NCBI GenBank assembly: GCA_022828595.1
Contig: JAKGHH010000004.1
Location: 58,691,421 to 58,755,420, forward strand
Direction: 5' to 3'
Length of the DNA: 64,000 nucleotides
Source of the DNA: Nelumbo lutea
Taxonomy: Eukaryota; Streptophyta; Magnoliopsida; Proteales; Nelumbonaceae
Of this stretch, positions 21,701 through 36,400 are shown one piece after another (positions within the stretch are counted from its first letter, which is position 1; each line of letters starts with the position of its first letter). A program made the translations under genes and the position numbers. Under the pieces are notes generated by a model that saw nothing but the letters and a program-made list of their open reading frames with translations, did not search any database and had not been told where the DNA came from.

Positions 21701-24700
21701 TCTATAGCAGTGTATTCGGCTAGGCCTTGTAACAAAGGCTGGGCTGAACCCATGTGGTTGATGTGTAGATCAATGCTTGGGTCCCACGCCATACAAAGAA
21801 GCCCAACTGGGCAGCAGTTTGGAAGGCTTTTTGAGTACATAACCTTAAATGGGCCTTAAGCCCATTTCGAAATAGGCTGATTTGATCAGTCATTTAAAGG
21901 GGGCGAATTCTGAAGTGGGTCAGCTAAAAGGATTGGGCTTAGACCCTATCCACTCGGAGAGTCCAAGATCTAAATGAGATTTAGATCTGGAAACCTGCTA
22001 ATTAGATTAGGAGATAGCTGATCTGATCTGCAGATAAGATAAGGATTATCCCTTATCATTGAAAGGGACTTCTAACCCAAATATGATTTGGATTTGCAAC
22101 TCCTAATCTGATTAGGAGCTTATCCCTTTGAGATTATAAAAGGGGAAGGAAACGACAACCTTTTACATGATCAACAACATTCTTCTCTTTGAAGAAAGAG
22201 AGATAGAGAGATTTCCTACATAGTGTGAATTCTCTCCTGCCGCATCCTTCCTGCCATTGCCATTCCTTCAGTTCGATCTCCAGTTCTTGGGAGAAATCAA
22301 GATTTGATTTTGATCTCAATCTTTTGGGAAAAGATTGGTTGGAGCTGTACTCACAGACCGTCCAGTTGATTCTTGCGAAGGGTCAAGTTCTTTTGAAGAA
22401 CATTGTTGATTCTGCTCCATCCTTCACTGCGTCATCTTCAGTGGGAGCAGATTTTGGATCCTTCCTTGGGCGTGAACACCTCCATTGGGAGATAGTATTT
22501 CTCCGTATCAGGTATAATTCTCTCCCACTCTTTTTGGTTCAGATCTGGTTAAGTTTATGGTTCAATATTGATCTTTGATAATATGATTTTCTAAATAGGG
22601 AATACGATTCCCAGTTGAAGGGAGAGATAAATTTTTTTTGAAATTCGCCCCTTATTCCGCAATCTTTGGGCGTCCATAGGATGGATCTCTCATCCCTTCA
22701 GAAGCTTCTTCGAGGGAGCTCCTTCCTCCAAAAACAGAGTTAAGAGAGAGAGAGAGAGAGAGAAGACGAAGAAGAAGAGAGAAATGAAATTGGTTATGCT
22801 TTTTCTGCTCATTCAGTTCTACCTGTAGGCCTTATATAGGCTTTCCCCTAATCAGTTCATCATGACCACGCGCTTATGCAGGTGGGTGGTTAAGATGTGG
22901 CCTGCGGTTGTAAACGAATTGCAGGGGGGCTTGCAATGCTTTGCATGTGCCTCACGACCTGCATGGGCCTGGGCCTGGTGACCCGATGGCTGATTACCTA
23001 CCTGGGTTCTATCATCTCCCCCACCCTTAAGAATGACCTTGGCCTCAAGGTCAAGATGGGGAAACTGCTCCTGCAACTTACTGAAGTCTTCCCAAGCGGC
23101 ATCCTCTGTGGGCAGGTTCGTCCACTTAATAAGGGCTTGCTTCACCACTTTGCGACCAACCTTTATCCAGCGGATATCTGAGATGACATTGGGCTCAACA
23201 ATCAGCTGCCTTTCACTAGTAAACTCAGGTAATAGTGGCTTCACCAAGGCTGCATATGTTGGACATGGCTTGAGGAGTGAGACATGAAATACTGGGTGGA
23301 GCCGGGCAATACTCGGCAAGTCTAATTTGTAAGCTACTGCTCCCACTCTCCCTGAGATGTGAAAGGGGCCAAAGAAACGAGGTGAGAACTTCTGCCATGC
23401 TCGTTTTGCCAGAGATGACTGCCTGTAAGGTTGTAGCTTCAGGTAGACTAAGTCCCCCACCTGGTACTCCACATCATGATGTTTCTTATCATACTGCATC
23501 TTCATGTAATTCTGGGCTTTGAGTAGGTGGTTCTTGAATGATTGAGGTGCTTCGTCCCTGGCTTCGAGTTGCTGTTCAACCTCTGCAACTGATGATGTGC
23601 CCTTCTCATAGGGTAACACGGAGGGTGGGTCCCTTCCATACAAGATCTTGAATGGGGTGGTCCCAGTAGAAACATTATAAGTGGTATTATTACCAGAATT
23701 CAGCCCACGGGAGCCATTTTAGCCACTGGGTAGGCTTTTCTCCCGTGAAACACCTGAGGTAGGTCTCTAGACAGCGGTTAACCACTTCCTATTTGCCCGT
23801 CAGTCTGCGGGTGGTAGCTGGTGGAATGGTAAGTGTGAGTACCCTGTGCCCGAAAGTATTCTTCCCAGAATCGGCTCACAAAGGTTGGGTCCCGATCTGT
23901 GATGATAGTTGTTGGAGTACCACGGAGCTTAGCCACTTCTCGAATGTAGACTTGAGCTACTTGAGATGCCGTGTAGGGGTGGGAAAGCGCAGAAAAGTGC
24001 GCATACTTGCTCAATCTATCCACACCAACCAGTATAACAGATTTCCCTCCAGACTTAGGCAACCCCGTGATAAAATCCATAGTTACCTCATCCCACACCT
24101 GATTTGGAATGGGTAAGGGCTGTAGCAACCCCGCCAGTAGAAGTGTGCTGCTATGCACTTATAAGTTCTGATCATCCCAGAATGACCTCCCTCTGCTGTC
24201 TCATGGAACAACTTCAAGAGATCTGTGTGAAAAGCCGATTTGGGTGCTATCACTAGCTGCCCTTTGTAGAACAAGTCTGAACCCACTAGGGAGTACCCTG
24301 CCACTCGGCTTGCCCCTGATTCCAACTGTTCTCGAATCAGTTTTAATTCATCATCTTGTTGAGCTTCTTCCTTGATGCGATCAAGCAAGGGGTGGAGAGG
24401 TCTGTAAACTGTCAAAGAGTTCATTTCTTCCCTTCTGGATAGAGCATCAGCAGCTGCATTGGATGGGCCAGGTTTGTATTCAATGGTAAAATCAAAGCCC
24501 ATTAACTTGCTGGCCCACTTCTGTTGTTCAAGGTTAAGAATCCTTTGTTCCATCAAATGTTTGAGACTCCTCTGATCAGTCCTGACTGAATTTTCGCCCC
24601 AACAAATAAGCTCTCCACTTGTACACTGAGAGCACCAAGGCCATAAACTCTTTGTCATAAGTAGACTTTAATTGGGCTTGGGCTGATAAGAACTTACTAA

Positions 24701-27356
24701 AATAGGCAATAGAGTGTCCCTCTTGCATCAAGACTGCACCAATTCCTCTGCCCAATGCATCACACTCCACCACAAATGGGCTTAGAAAAGTCAGCTAAGG
24801 CCAGGGTAGGTGGTGTCGTCACCACCTTCTTGAGGGATTCAAATGCCACCTCCACTTGTTCTGATCAGTAAAGGCGTCCTTCTTTAGCAAAGCTGTGAGA
24901 GGGGTGACTAGGGAGGCATAACCTTTTATGAACCTTCTGTAGTAGCTGGTGAGACCTAGAAAACCCTGCAAACTCTTGATGGTCTTGGGTCGGGCCCACT
25001 GTGTCATTGCCACAATTTTCTTAGGATCAGTTATTACAATCCCACGCGAAATTAAGTGCCCCAAATACTGAATCTGTGTTTGGCCGAAAGTGCACTTGGA
25101 AGGCTTGGCGAATAATTGGTGTCGCCGGCTCCAAATGTTCTAAATGAGAAGCCCAATCACTACTATAGACCAAGATGTCATCAAAGAACACCAAGATAAA
25201 GCGCCTGAAGTAGGGCTGGAAGATATCATTCATGAGGCTCTGAAAAGTGGAGGGTGCATTAGTCAACCCAAAAGGCATGACCAGAAATTCATAGTGGCCG
25301 TCATGGGTTCTGAAGGCAACTTTGTGGATGTCTTCTAGATGGACCCGGATCTGATGGTAGCCGGATCGTAGGTCCAATATGGAAAAATAAACAGTGTGCT
25401 TCAACTCATCAAATAGCTCATCTATTAATGGAATGGGAAATTTGTCCTTCACAGTGATGCTATTGAGGGCCCGATAATCAACACAGAAATGCCACCTTCC
25501 ATCCTTCTTGACGAGAAGGACTGGAGAAGAATAGGGACTGTGGCTCGGTTGTATCAGTTGCTTGGTCAACAATTCTGTGACTATTTTGTCAATTTTATCC
25601 TGCTGAACATGTGTATCTGTAAGGCCTGACATTGGTGGGTTGGGCCTAGGCTGAATAGGAATATGGTGATCTTGAGTGCGTACAGGTGGTAGGCCGTTTG
25701 GTTCTCCAAAGACATCTTGATATGCTACTAGGAGCTGTTGTAAAATGGGGTATTCTATCACTTTGTGGGTTCCGTTGTCACAATAAACATTGGGCCCTAC
25801 GCTCAACGAACCCAGATAGACCAGGGTTGCTGGGTCGGTTGTTATAATTGACGACATGCCGGGCTGAGCTGGCTTCTACTTTGGTTGGTCCAATCCCCTT
25901 TAAATGACATTGCTTCCCATTCATCCAGAAATCCATAGTCAGGAGGGTCTAATCACATATTGTTGGCTCGGGGAGTTTAAGCCATTGGATCCCCAAGACT
26001 AAGTTAGCCCCACTGAAATCCAAGGGATACAGGTCCACGCTGAACACATGGCCTTGAATTCTAGGCCCATCGCCTTGCATAGCCCACCACAAGGTATCTA
26101 TTGTCCATTAGCTGACTTAACCGCAAAGGGAGTAACCGCCTGTACCTCTAGGCCCATTTGTCGAGCTAGGTCCAAAGTGATAAAGTTAAGAGAACTCCCA
26201 CTATCAATTAAGGTGCACACTTTTCTACCCTTAAGAACACTATGCACTCTCATAGTCTCAGTGGAGTGGAGCCCAGTTAGGGCGTAGAGTGAGATCTCTG
26301 GGTTTTCTTTGATGGAATCTTCCGCCTTGTCAGGGACCATGGGTCTGGTATCCACATCTTCATTCTCATCCGGGCTGTCAATAATTTGAAGAAGGAACAT
26401 TTGCTGGGCCTTGCACTTATGTCCCAGAGAAAATTTCTCCTCACAGTTGTAGCATAAGCCTTTTTCCCGATGGGCCTGCACCTCGGCCCAGGTGAGTTTT
26501 CTCACAGTGAGGGCCTTCGGGGGGTTTGGTCGAGCCGGGGTTAGCTTGGTTTTAGATGTCAAGGGTTTGGGAGCCGGCCTGAGAATTCCCGGTCGTGGGT
26601 TCCTTCGAGCCCAGTTCAATTTGTCTTCATGTAGACGGGCTAGGCTCACTGCAACCAGCACAGTAGGGGGTTGCAGGGCTTTCACTTCCAGTCTAATGTC
26701 TTCCCTCAAGCCTCCAATAAAGCAGTTGGCGAGAGCATGTTCCGAACATCCATGCACTCTCATGGCTAGCCGTTCGAATTCAACTTGATATTCTCGAATG
26801 GAGCTAGTTTATTTTACTCTAGATAAAGCTTCGTCAAAATTTTTGAAGCTGGAAGGACCAAACCGTATTTGCAAGGCCTCCACAAAGTCTAACTAAGACA
26901 ACTGTGGGTGTGAACGGCAGTACCATTGGTACCAGAGACTAGCCCCTCCATCAAGATGGATGGAGGCAATCTGAACTCTCTGACCGCCCGAAATTTCATG
27001 AAAATCAAAATATCGTTCTGCGTGATAGATCCAAGGGGAAGGATCGTCACCTGAATACGTGGAAAATACTAGTTTGGGGCTGTGGAAGTTGAAAGTGCTG
27101 CTCGGCTGAAGAGCAACGCTGCTTGATCCCTCCTGGTCTACCTCCTTATTGGGCCGGGATGACATTCACTCGAGCTGAGATACTACCACAGAGAGGGCGT
27201 CCTTCATGCTTCTCAGTTCACCCTCCATCCGGCCAATCCTGTCTTGTTGTGACTGGTTGCGAGTTGTGGGCATGGCGGATCGGGGGCTCTGATACTAGTT
27301 GATGGATCTCAGTGATGAAGCTTCTTCGAGGGAGCTCCTTCCTCCAAAAACAGAGT

Positions 27357-27410
<54 letters not shown>

Positions 27411-30400
27411 GGTTATGCTTTTTCTGCTCATTCAGTTCTACCTGTAGGCCTTATATAGGCTTTCCCCTAATCAGCTCATCATGACCACGCGTTTATGCAG
27501 GTGGGTGGTTAAGACGTGGGCTGCGACTGTAAACGAATCGCAGGGGGGGCTTGCAATGCTTTGCATGTGCCGCTCCTGCTGCTGCATGTGCCTCACGACC
27601 TGCATGGGCCTGGGCCTGGTGACCCGATGGCGGATTACCTACCTGGGTTCTATCAGATTCTATGTATTTTCTCTCTTCTTTCTCTCCCTATTTTCTCTCT
27701 TATTCCTTTCAGAATCCATTACAACCATTGACAGCCATAAAAATCTGATCAAGAAGACCATTCAACATTCTCTAAGTACTAGAACTGAGCTGGTACATCA
27801 AAGAAACTGTTGAAAGAATTTTCATCAGGGTCATACATTAGTTGAAATCAATTGACTTGTTTAAGGATTTCTTAGCTGAGGACATTTACAGAAACTGGAG
27901 AGAGATTGCTGCTACATCTTTCTTTAGGCCTAAAGTGCAGGAACTATGGTCCCCACCAACACAACACAATACGAAGCTAAACTTTGATGGGAGCTCTAGA
28001 GGCAACCCAGGGCTGTCAGGAATTGGGCGAGTATTCAGAGATGGAGATGGTAAAATTGTCGCTATGTATTCAGGGCCTATAGGAGTAGGTGACTCTTTGA
28101 GGGTGGAGGTAATGGCTTTACTTCAAAGTGTGAGATTTGCCAGACAGATGGGGCTAAACCAAATAGAGATTGAAGGAGACTCTAAAATGCTCATTGATTG
28201 GTTGAAATCAGGAAGTTTGGGAGCTTGGATTTATAGACATGCCATAAGGGAGATCACCAACATAACAAAGGAGACTGGGGCCTCTTTCAAGTGGACTAGA
28301 AGTTCAGCTAATGGACTGGCTGATACCTTTGCTAAACAGGGGACAATGAAGGAGAATCTAGTCTGGGCATAATTGTAATAAGGATTTTTGGGGTTTAGCA
28401 CCCTTTTCAGGGGCTGACGGTTGTGCACGATATCTCTTAATTTGCTTAATGAAGTTACTGTTTCCAATAAAAAAAGCATCCACAAATCAATTGAGTTCCT
28501 CAGTGATGCGCCAACACCTAATCTCAGGCTAGGATACAAAAAAAACACAATTCTGCAAGGTAAAACACAAACCTTAGAGATCACAAAGCTTGTGGTAAGC
28601 CAAACCCAGCTCCAGATCCTCCAATCCCACCAAAACAAACACCAGAAAAGACAGGAAAATGCACCTACTAATGTCCATCTTGACCTCACTGCAGCAGTGG
28701 TGAAGAAATAATCAAATGAAAAAACACCATGAGATCCTGTTATCCCACACTGAGAAATACCACATTATAGTCAAGATAAATCTGATCCCCTCCCCTACCA
28801 ACCTAGTCCTCACCTTGTCTTACTCTCCTATACTTTCCATCCCCCAACTGTTACTCTTATATACTCCCATTCTTGACAATCATGGGTTTTAATTTTCCTG
28901 AAATTTGCCATAATTTGCCACTTTAAGGGGTCATCAAATATCAGTTGAAGGAGTTTGCAGAATTTCATAATTTTGACAAGTATTGACAATATTTTGGTTG
29001 AAATACCTCATAATAACGTTTAGGGAAATTTCACGTGAAGTTGGAAACTTTACGTTATAAAGTTACCTATTTCAATTGAAAGAGAGAATGCATGATTTAA
29101 GCCATTCATTTTGCCTTCAAGAACAGAAAAACCTCCAAGCATCCAAATTTCATTTTTTTTTGGTGGTTTTCTTTGGATAATTGGCAAACTTAGGAGCAAA
29201 ATAATGGATCTACTTGTTTGAAATTTCTATATTTGTGAATATTTATTTAAAGTGAATACTCTATAAACTATAGAATATATGTGCATTGTCGCAATGACAA
29301 TTGCAATTCAAAGGAAAAAAGGAAAGATAAAATTACGGTGATGGCAAAGCATGGTGACAATGATTACTCAGGAAGTGACCATGTGGCAAGTAGGAAGACT
29401 CCCTATTTCTCTGTCAGTCTCTTTTGATTGCTTGGGTTGAAGTGGTTAGTCCTTTTAGGTTAACCAGTTCAATGAGTTAAATATGTGATTGTATGTTTAT
29501 TCTGTTAGAGTTTATGATTAGTTTGGCGTGTGTGGATATGAGCAGTTTGGAGTTTGGACATTTTTCATCTTTAAATAAGGGTTCTCTTATTTGACCCCTT
29601 TTGTAACTTAAGTAGGGGTGGACTTGTAATTCTCTCTATTTTAATACTCTACATATCACATGCCTCTAGGTGGGGACTCAATCAAGGATTTAAAAGGTGT
29701 GCCTAGGCACACAAGCAGGGTACATTTCAAGGTCTGTGCCTTGCCTAGGCCAAGGTGCAGCCCCTTTGAGAAGGCACGTGCCTAATACGCCTAGATGTGT
29801 GCTTGGTGCACCTTGTGCCTCAGCTCAAGCATGTGCCTTGGTTAAATTTTGCGCTTTTTGAAGCATAGTGACTGGGTCAGGGGCTCCATCCTCAGACCCT
29901 GACCAAGCCCTTTGAGGCAAGCCCAAACAAGTCCATATTAGGGTCTTAAATTCTTAATCCATACAACCTCCTTTTGCTAATGTTGTTCATTTGTTCTTTT
30001 TAATACAAGACATTTCTTAAAAGACAAAGAACCATAATTAAAATTATAAAGCCATTTTTTTTGTACAGATTAAGAATTTAAGACCCTAACATGGACTTGT
30101 TTGGGCTTGCCTTAAGGGGCTTGGCACAAATGTGGCTCGTAGAATCAAGAATGAAAGATCCTTAACATCATATTAGCTATTTGAAATAATTTGATTGGGA
30201 AAGAAATAAAGAGATTGAAAGTAGTATGACATGTTTGGATTGTTGAGTGCTTTAATATGTTTTATATGGTATGTTTATGTATTACAGATAGGTACCCCAT
30301 ATCCTGTACTTTTGAGGTAGTGACACTTGAGGGTTTGAAGTTTCAAGTGCGACATTTTAGTATCTTGAACTTTCAAAAAGATACACTTACGTCTAACTCC

Positions 30401-33400
30401 ATTAAGCCAGTTTTACAGTTAGGGTGAAAATTACTAAGTTGCCCATGTTCAGATTCTCCTTTTTTATTTTTCCTCTCTTGCAACCTTCAAATGCAATCTA
30501 GTGGCAGCACAAAGAAAAGCTCAATTCACAGAATAACAAAGCAGATAAAGTTTGCACCTAAATAAAAGCATCCAGAAACAAGCAAGAACATTTGAGTTCT
30601 CTAGTGAAGCCTCCAGATGACGAGGATGGATGAATATTGAGCAATGCTGTCATGTAGGTTTCTGTACCCATACAAATGCACTGCCCACCAAAATTTTTTG
30701 CTGCCATTGTTTCCGTCAAAAGGTAGAAGAAGATGAAAAAGAGAATCTGAACATGGGCATTTTCATAATTTTATCCTTATCGTAATGTCAGTTTTAACGG
30801 AGTTGAAATTAAGTGTACATTTCTTAAAGTTTAGCGTACTAAACTGTTGCAATTAAAAGTTTAGGCCCTCAAGTGTCTCTTTCCCCCAAAGTACAGAGTA
30901 CCTATTTGAAATTTACCCTTTTAATTTGAACTAATAAGCTTTTAAAAACATTTAATTTAAAATTAAAGTTTGCATTATTTATCAAAAAATTAAAGTTTGC
31001 ATTTTTTAATTAATGCTATTTTTAATACTTTCTTGGTTTATTTTGAATTTTTACGTTCTTTGCATTGTTTTTTTTTTTTTTTTTTAAATTTGTGCTTTGC
31101 TTCAAAAAGGCGTGTGTGCACCTCAGGTGCAAAAATCCCTTTGCGTTTTTTTTTTGCACCTTGCGCTTTTGAAACACTGGACTCAATTACAGTCTTCACC
31201 AAACAGGATAAGAGTTCAAGGCTTTTTTCTGCCTATGTTCTCTTTTGGTCTCTCTTCTCTCTATTTTTTGTTTTCTGTTTTAAGTCTGAACCATTGTTAT
31301 ATCATCCAAATTCGAGAATCCCTTTAAATCAAGATGAAACTATATTTGATCTGGCTCTGATTGTCCAGTCTACTGACTCTACCCAACTGTTCTAGACTTT
31401 AAAACGTTTGCAAAATATTCTTTTAACATTCTAATAAAATTCTGATTGTTTGTCGATAAAGGCTCTTCCTTGGCTTCTAACCATGTTTCTAGTTGTCTCT
31501 GAGACTAGCCAGAGCGTAGAGGGTCACAAGCATTTATGCACAAAACTCCTTTAACTTTAGCTTAGGGCTGTTTTTATGCACAATAACTGTGGTATTGTAA
31601 AGTTCTTGAGGTATTTGTTCTTTATTTCTTTGTAAGCTTTGACATGTAATCAAGATTATTTATCAAATAAAAAGGGTTCCCTGCTTTCAAGAACTGCTTG
31701 TCTATCTTGATTACCATTTGGGAACAAGTGCTGCATTCATTTGGATCCTAGGCATGTTAATAGAATGCTATTTTTGTGATTTCAACCTAAGGCCTTCAGT
31801 TTTATTATGCAACTGCTTCTTCTTATTCGCATAAAAGAATTGATGGCACATAAACACGACAATGCTTCTCAAATTTCGTTTTGTTGGTGCATTGGATTTA
31901 CATAAGTTTAGAAAATAGCTTCTCAGCTATTAACCATTTCATATGCTTTTAAGTGCAAACAGGTTCCTGCCAATAAAAAAGTTGAGCCTCCCAAATCAGC
32001 TCTTACTCCAGAGGAAATGAAGACGAAAGCACAAGAATTAAGGTAGTATTCTGACAGTCTTTATGCCTTCTCTGGTGTTTCATTTTACTACCACTTAGTC
32101 ACCCTGGGTTGGCATTATTTGCAATTCTTGGTAAACCAAATATCATGGAGGTTGAATTTATTTATTTATTTTCACCATATTACTTTATTGTCTAGAAAGC
32201 ACTCTCCTTCCACTGATATATTCTGGTAGTATTAATCTTTTTTTTCCCTTTCTGAATCTCCCTTAGTCCCTTGGAAAACTACTCTGGAACACTTCTATTC
32301 CTAGAAAATCTTGTTCCTTATGTTACCAGAAATTCACAATGAATCACTTGTTTAGCCAGGGTGGTGACTTTGAATATTTGTTTCTTATGTATCGACTCAT
32401 TCGTTTTCCCTTCTCAAAGAGAGTATGACAGCACATGTATTCCCATCATGATTTAATTGATTAGTCCTGGAAACCTTTTTTATCTGTTCCATCTTGGATC
32501 TCTGAAAATCTTAGCCCAATAAAGTGGCATCTTGTTGCTGCATCTCTCCTTTTTCTGTTTGTGAATGCTTTTGGAATGGGAAACAATTTTCCTTGGAGAT
32601 CTCAGCCATTAAAAGTTAGAGGCCTTATGTTTTTTGTGCCTTGTCTTTGTTTGTTCAATGCCCTACATTTGAAATTTCAGGAAAAGAGTTGACGGTTCTA
32701 GAGGGTTTTATGTAGAACTTTTGCTTTTGTTTTATGCACTATCTCATGAATGTTTATACTTTGTGTTTCTTGTACAGGTTGTTCTTTTTGTCTACAGGGG
32801 AAAGCTGCATGCTTTGCCTTTTCTCCTCTTTCTCTATTAGTGAAATTCATTTGAAATTTATTCCAGATTCAATTTTTATTTCAGTGCATCATGTGTAGTT
32901 ATTCTTAGATTCTTTCTCCTTGTTCTTGACCTTTTTGTTTTTGTTGGTTCACTTTATCTACTTTCACCATTGCCTTTATGTTTGGTTCATGAAACTTGTA
33001 CATTGCTATTGATTAAAAAAAAGATAGTTGTATATTGCTTATACCACTAGTTTAATTTTATTTCCTACTTCCTTGATGTTATTGTTGTTATTTCTTATAT
33101 ATGATTTTTCATACATTCAGGGAACGTGCTCGGAAGAAGAAAGAAGAGGAAGAAAAGAGAATGGAAAGAGAAAGAGAGAAGGTAATGCCAAATGTACTTG
33201 ATTTCAGCCTTTTGTTATACCTCTACCAATTCCTGTTATACCTCTCCTAGATTTTCTGTCATTCATCAAGGGTGTTAAAGTGAGCCGAATAGGGGTAGTT
33301 TAGTCATCTCATGTTTGTTAAGTACCTTGCTTATGTGGCAGTTTTATTAGAGATACTCTGCACCACACTTAAGTAAGGGCAGTTTAGTCTTTGTAAATGC

Positions 33401-36400
33401 TATTAGAACCTAATATACATTAGGGGGTCAAATGAATAGTGAATTAATCAGTTTTGACTAAACCCTCCTGTTCTCTCTTTCTCTTTTCTTCTTCTTCATC
33501 TTCTTCTTCCTTCTCTCCTGGTTCGGGTTACTGTAGCTGCATTCGAAACATGGTATCAGAGCGAGGTTCCTGATCTGCTTCAATTTGTAAAGCATTTCAG
33601 CTGTGTTCGTGACACGTTTGTTTCTGGTTAGTTAATGGAGAGAACTGGTTCGCCCTTGGTCCGAGACATCACAACTTGTTTCTCTCTGCTGCGCACAGTC
33701 TTCTTCATCAAGAAAAGTGATTTCCACAGTGAATGGTTGGTCGATACTCTCAAAGGAAGGTTGGTTATCTAATCCTTTTGTGTTGCTGGTATTTCTGGGT
33801 AGAAACCCTTAAAGAATCAGTTAGTACTGATTATAACCTAGAGAACTAGGTTCATTGTTGCCCTAGAACGGGCTGTGTACAGTAGCCGAATGGTGTAGGG
33901 GCTGCTGTAAGTGGTTGAGTGGGTTAGGGCTGCTATAGGTGGCCGAGTGGTGTAAGGTGTAATGCAGTGACCTAGCCGAGTTCTTTGTGGTTGTGTAATG
34001 CCCTCTTAAATGTGTTAAACAAGTCTGAACTGGGTGTAGCAAATTTGACAGTGTTATGGTGCTTGTGGTGCACAACTTTTATTGAGTGGTTGTAAGAGGG
34101 CCTACATGTGACTAGTGAGTGCTAAATTGATGCTTATGTGGTTCGTGGGTTTGTGAAGTCAGCAGTAGTGTGAATAAGAACAAGGCGTGGGCTCTCACTA
34201 TTGTGTTTAGGGGCTGCAATAGGTGCTGAAATATCAAACTATGAATAACATCAGTCAGCTTGTAGTTGAGAAGTCAAGTTAGAGGCAACTGTGAAAGAGT
34301 ACAATGGCAGCAATAGGAGATGGGTACAATGATCAGAAACCTAGTGTGGTGATTTCCTCCGACTACCTAGGGGTACAGATGACCTCAATTAGACTGAATG
34401 GGGAAAACTACGTTCCATGGGCTAAATCTGTGGAAGTTTTCTCAAGGCAAAGAGGAAAGTGAAGCATGTAAAAGATGAGAAGCCACCGGCTGACTCTCCA
34501 AGGTTTGATGATTGGGAACAAGAAGATGCTCAAATCAAGACTTGGCTGTGGAATAGTATGGAGCCCAAAATTAGTGCCAACTTCATGTTCCTTGATACGG
34601 CTAAGGATATATGGGAGTATGCTAAGAAGCTATATTCTGGACAAGATAATACAACAAGAGTATATTAGCTTTATTAGGAGTACTTTGATTTACAACAAGG
34701 AACCAAAACACTAGAAGAGTACATATAAGGAATAAGCTCAATGTCTTATCATCCCCTCACTCCAGATATTAAGGTTCAGCAACAACAAAGGGAACAACTA
34801 GATGTTACAAGATTTTTAGTGGGGCTGAAGTCGGAGTATGAACCAGTAAGAGCCCAAATATTAGGGGGCTCTTTTCTTCCTACACTTGAGGAAGTTTTCT
34901 CAAGGCTTTGTAGAATTTCTTTGGGACAGACTGAGAACTCCACACAGTCTGATAGATCAGCACTTGTGACAACTAGAGGAGGTGGACATAGTACAAGAGG
35001 GGGAGGTCATGCACCCCGAGGAGGCCATGGCATAGGGAAGAATAACTCTACAAGGAAGTGTACTCATTGTGGTAGGGAAGGACACACAGTGAATTTCTGT
35101 TATGACCTACATGGCCCTCCCTCTAAATGGGCTAATCATGCTGTAGCAGGTGAGGTTGATATCAGTGACAATAAATAGGCAAACCGAACTCCTCCCACAT
35201 CTACATCTACTTCTGGGAGGGAGATGGTGAGTGTACCACGTGATGAGTATGAACGGTTCCTTCAAACTACGACACAGCATACCACTGCCACACTCGCCCA
35301 ATCAGGTATTGCTTGCATGTCATCTAAAACCCCTCCCTGAATTATTGACTCTGGAGCCTTAGATCATATGACCGGGACTCCAGGTGTGCTCTCTTCTCTT
35401 TCTGAAACCTCCACATCACAAACTGTTACACTTGCCAATGGGTCCTCATCTCCCATCTGTGGTGTTGGTAATGTTGACATGGCTTTTGTGCCCTTATCAT
35501 CTGTTTTATATGTACCTAAGTTTTCATTCAATCTTATATCTGTTAATAAAATAACCAAAGCTCTTAACTGTTCTGTTACCTTCTTTCCTTCCACTTGTGT
35601 TTTTCAGGATCTCAAGACGGGGAAGAAGATTGGTGGGGGGCATGAAGTTGGTGGATTGTATTATCTTGACGGTGGTGGATCTTCAATTGCTCTTCAGACT
35701 TCACTTACTCCTCTACAATGGCATTGCCGACTAGGACATCCATCTCTCAAGGCTCTCAAGATTTTGGTCCCGTCATTGAGTCATTTGTCAGTTTTGCAAT
35801 GTGAGTCATGTCAGTTTGGGAAACATCGTCATGTGTCCTTCAGTCCAAGAGTTGAGAGTCGTATGTTGAGTCATTTTTCTTTGGTTCATTCAGATTTTTG
35901 GGGTCCAGTCAAAATAGTCTTATAATGGGTACAAGTATTTTGTCTCCTTTATTGATGATTGTTCAAGAATGACATGAATTTACTTAATGAAAGAAAGAAG
36001 TGAATTGTTTTCAATTTTTCAAAAATTCCATGCTGAAATACGCACACAATTTGGTGTTCCAATCAAAATTCTACTTTAAGATAATGGTCATGAATACTTT
36101 CTTACTTCATTTCAACAGTATTTAGAACAGCATGGCATTATTCATCAGACCTCATGTGCATTCACTCCTCAACAAAATGGGGTAGCTGAACGGAAGAACC
36201 GTCAGCTTCTTGAAACTGCTCGGTCTATTCTTCATCACATGAATGTTCCTAAACGGTTTTGGAGTGATGTTGTACTCACTGCATGTTTTCTCATTAATCA
36301 AATGCCCTCTTTCATTCTTCATGGTCGGTCCCCCTTCTCTATCTTGTTTCCCACTTTATCTCCGTTTCCATTGACTCCGCGTGTCTTTGGTTGTATGTGC

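Larger units (their letters stand above)
13177..22700 (+). mobile_element. Copia element 1, full length, long LTRs
   Basis: A 9.5-kb element with the perfect 5-bp duplication GAAGC (13172-13176, 22701-22705). The LTRs (13177-15118 and 20753-22700, about 1.94 kb) run from TGTTAGAYAG to ATCCCTTCA. The primer site at about 15120-15136 reads TGTATCAGAGCTATGG and the polypurine tract is AAGTGGGAG (20743-20751). The element sits inside the 3' LTR of the gypsy element, so it is the youngest insertion of that nest. Two solo LTRs of the same family occur at 45418-47365 and 60403-62199. Confidence 0.94.
13154..27655 (-). mobile_element. Ty3/gypsy chromovirus, with copia element 1 inserted in its LTR
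   Basis: Flanked by the perfect 5-bp duplication GATTC (13149-13153, 27656-27660). On the minus strand the 5' LTR is 27300-27655 (356 bp); the primer site at about 27283-27298 reads GTATCAGAGCCCC; the polypurine tract is the complement of 23015-23030; the 3' LTR is 22706-23014 plus 13154-13176 and is split by copia element 1. LTR differences by eye are a (GA)n length change and a 21-bp indel. The internal region is 4.3 kb with gag, protease, RT, RNase H, integrase and chromodomain, all with stops or frameshifts. Confidence 0.93.

Noticed and set aside
27481..27813. 110-codon plus-strand frame
   Set aside because: It crosses the gypsy LTR end, its target duplication and the LTR-like sequence; no conserved protein features.
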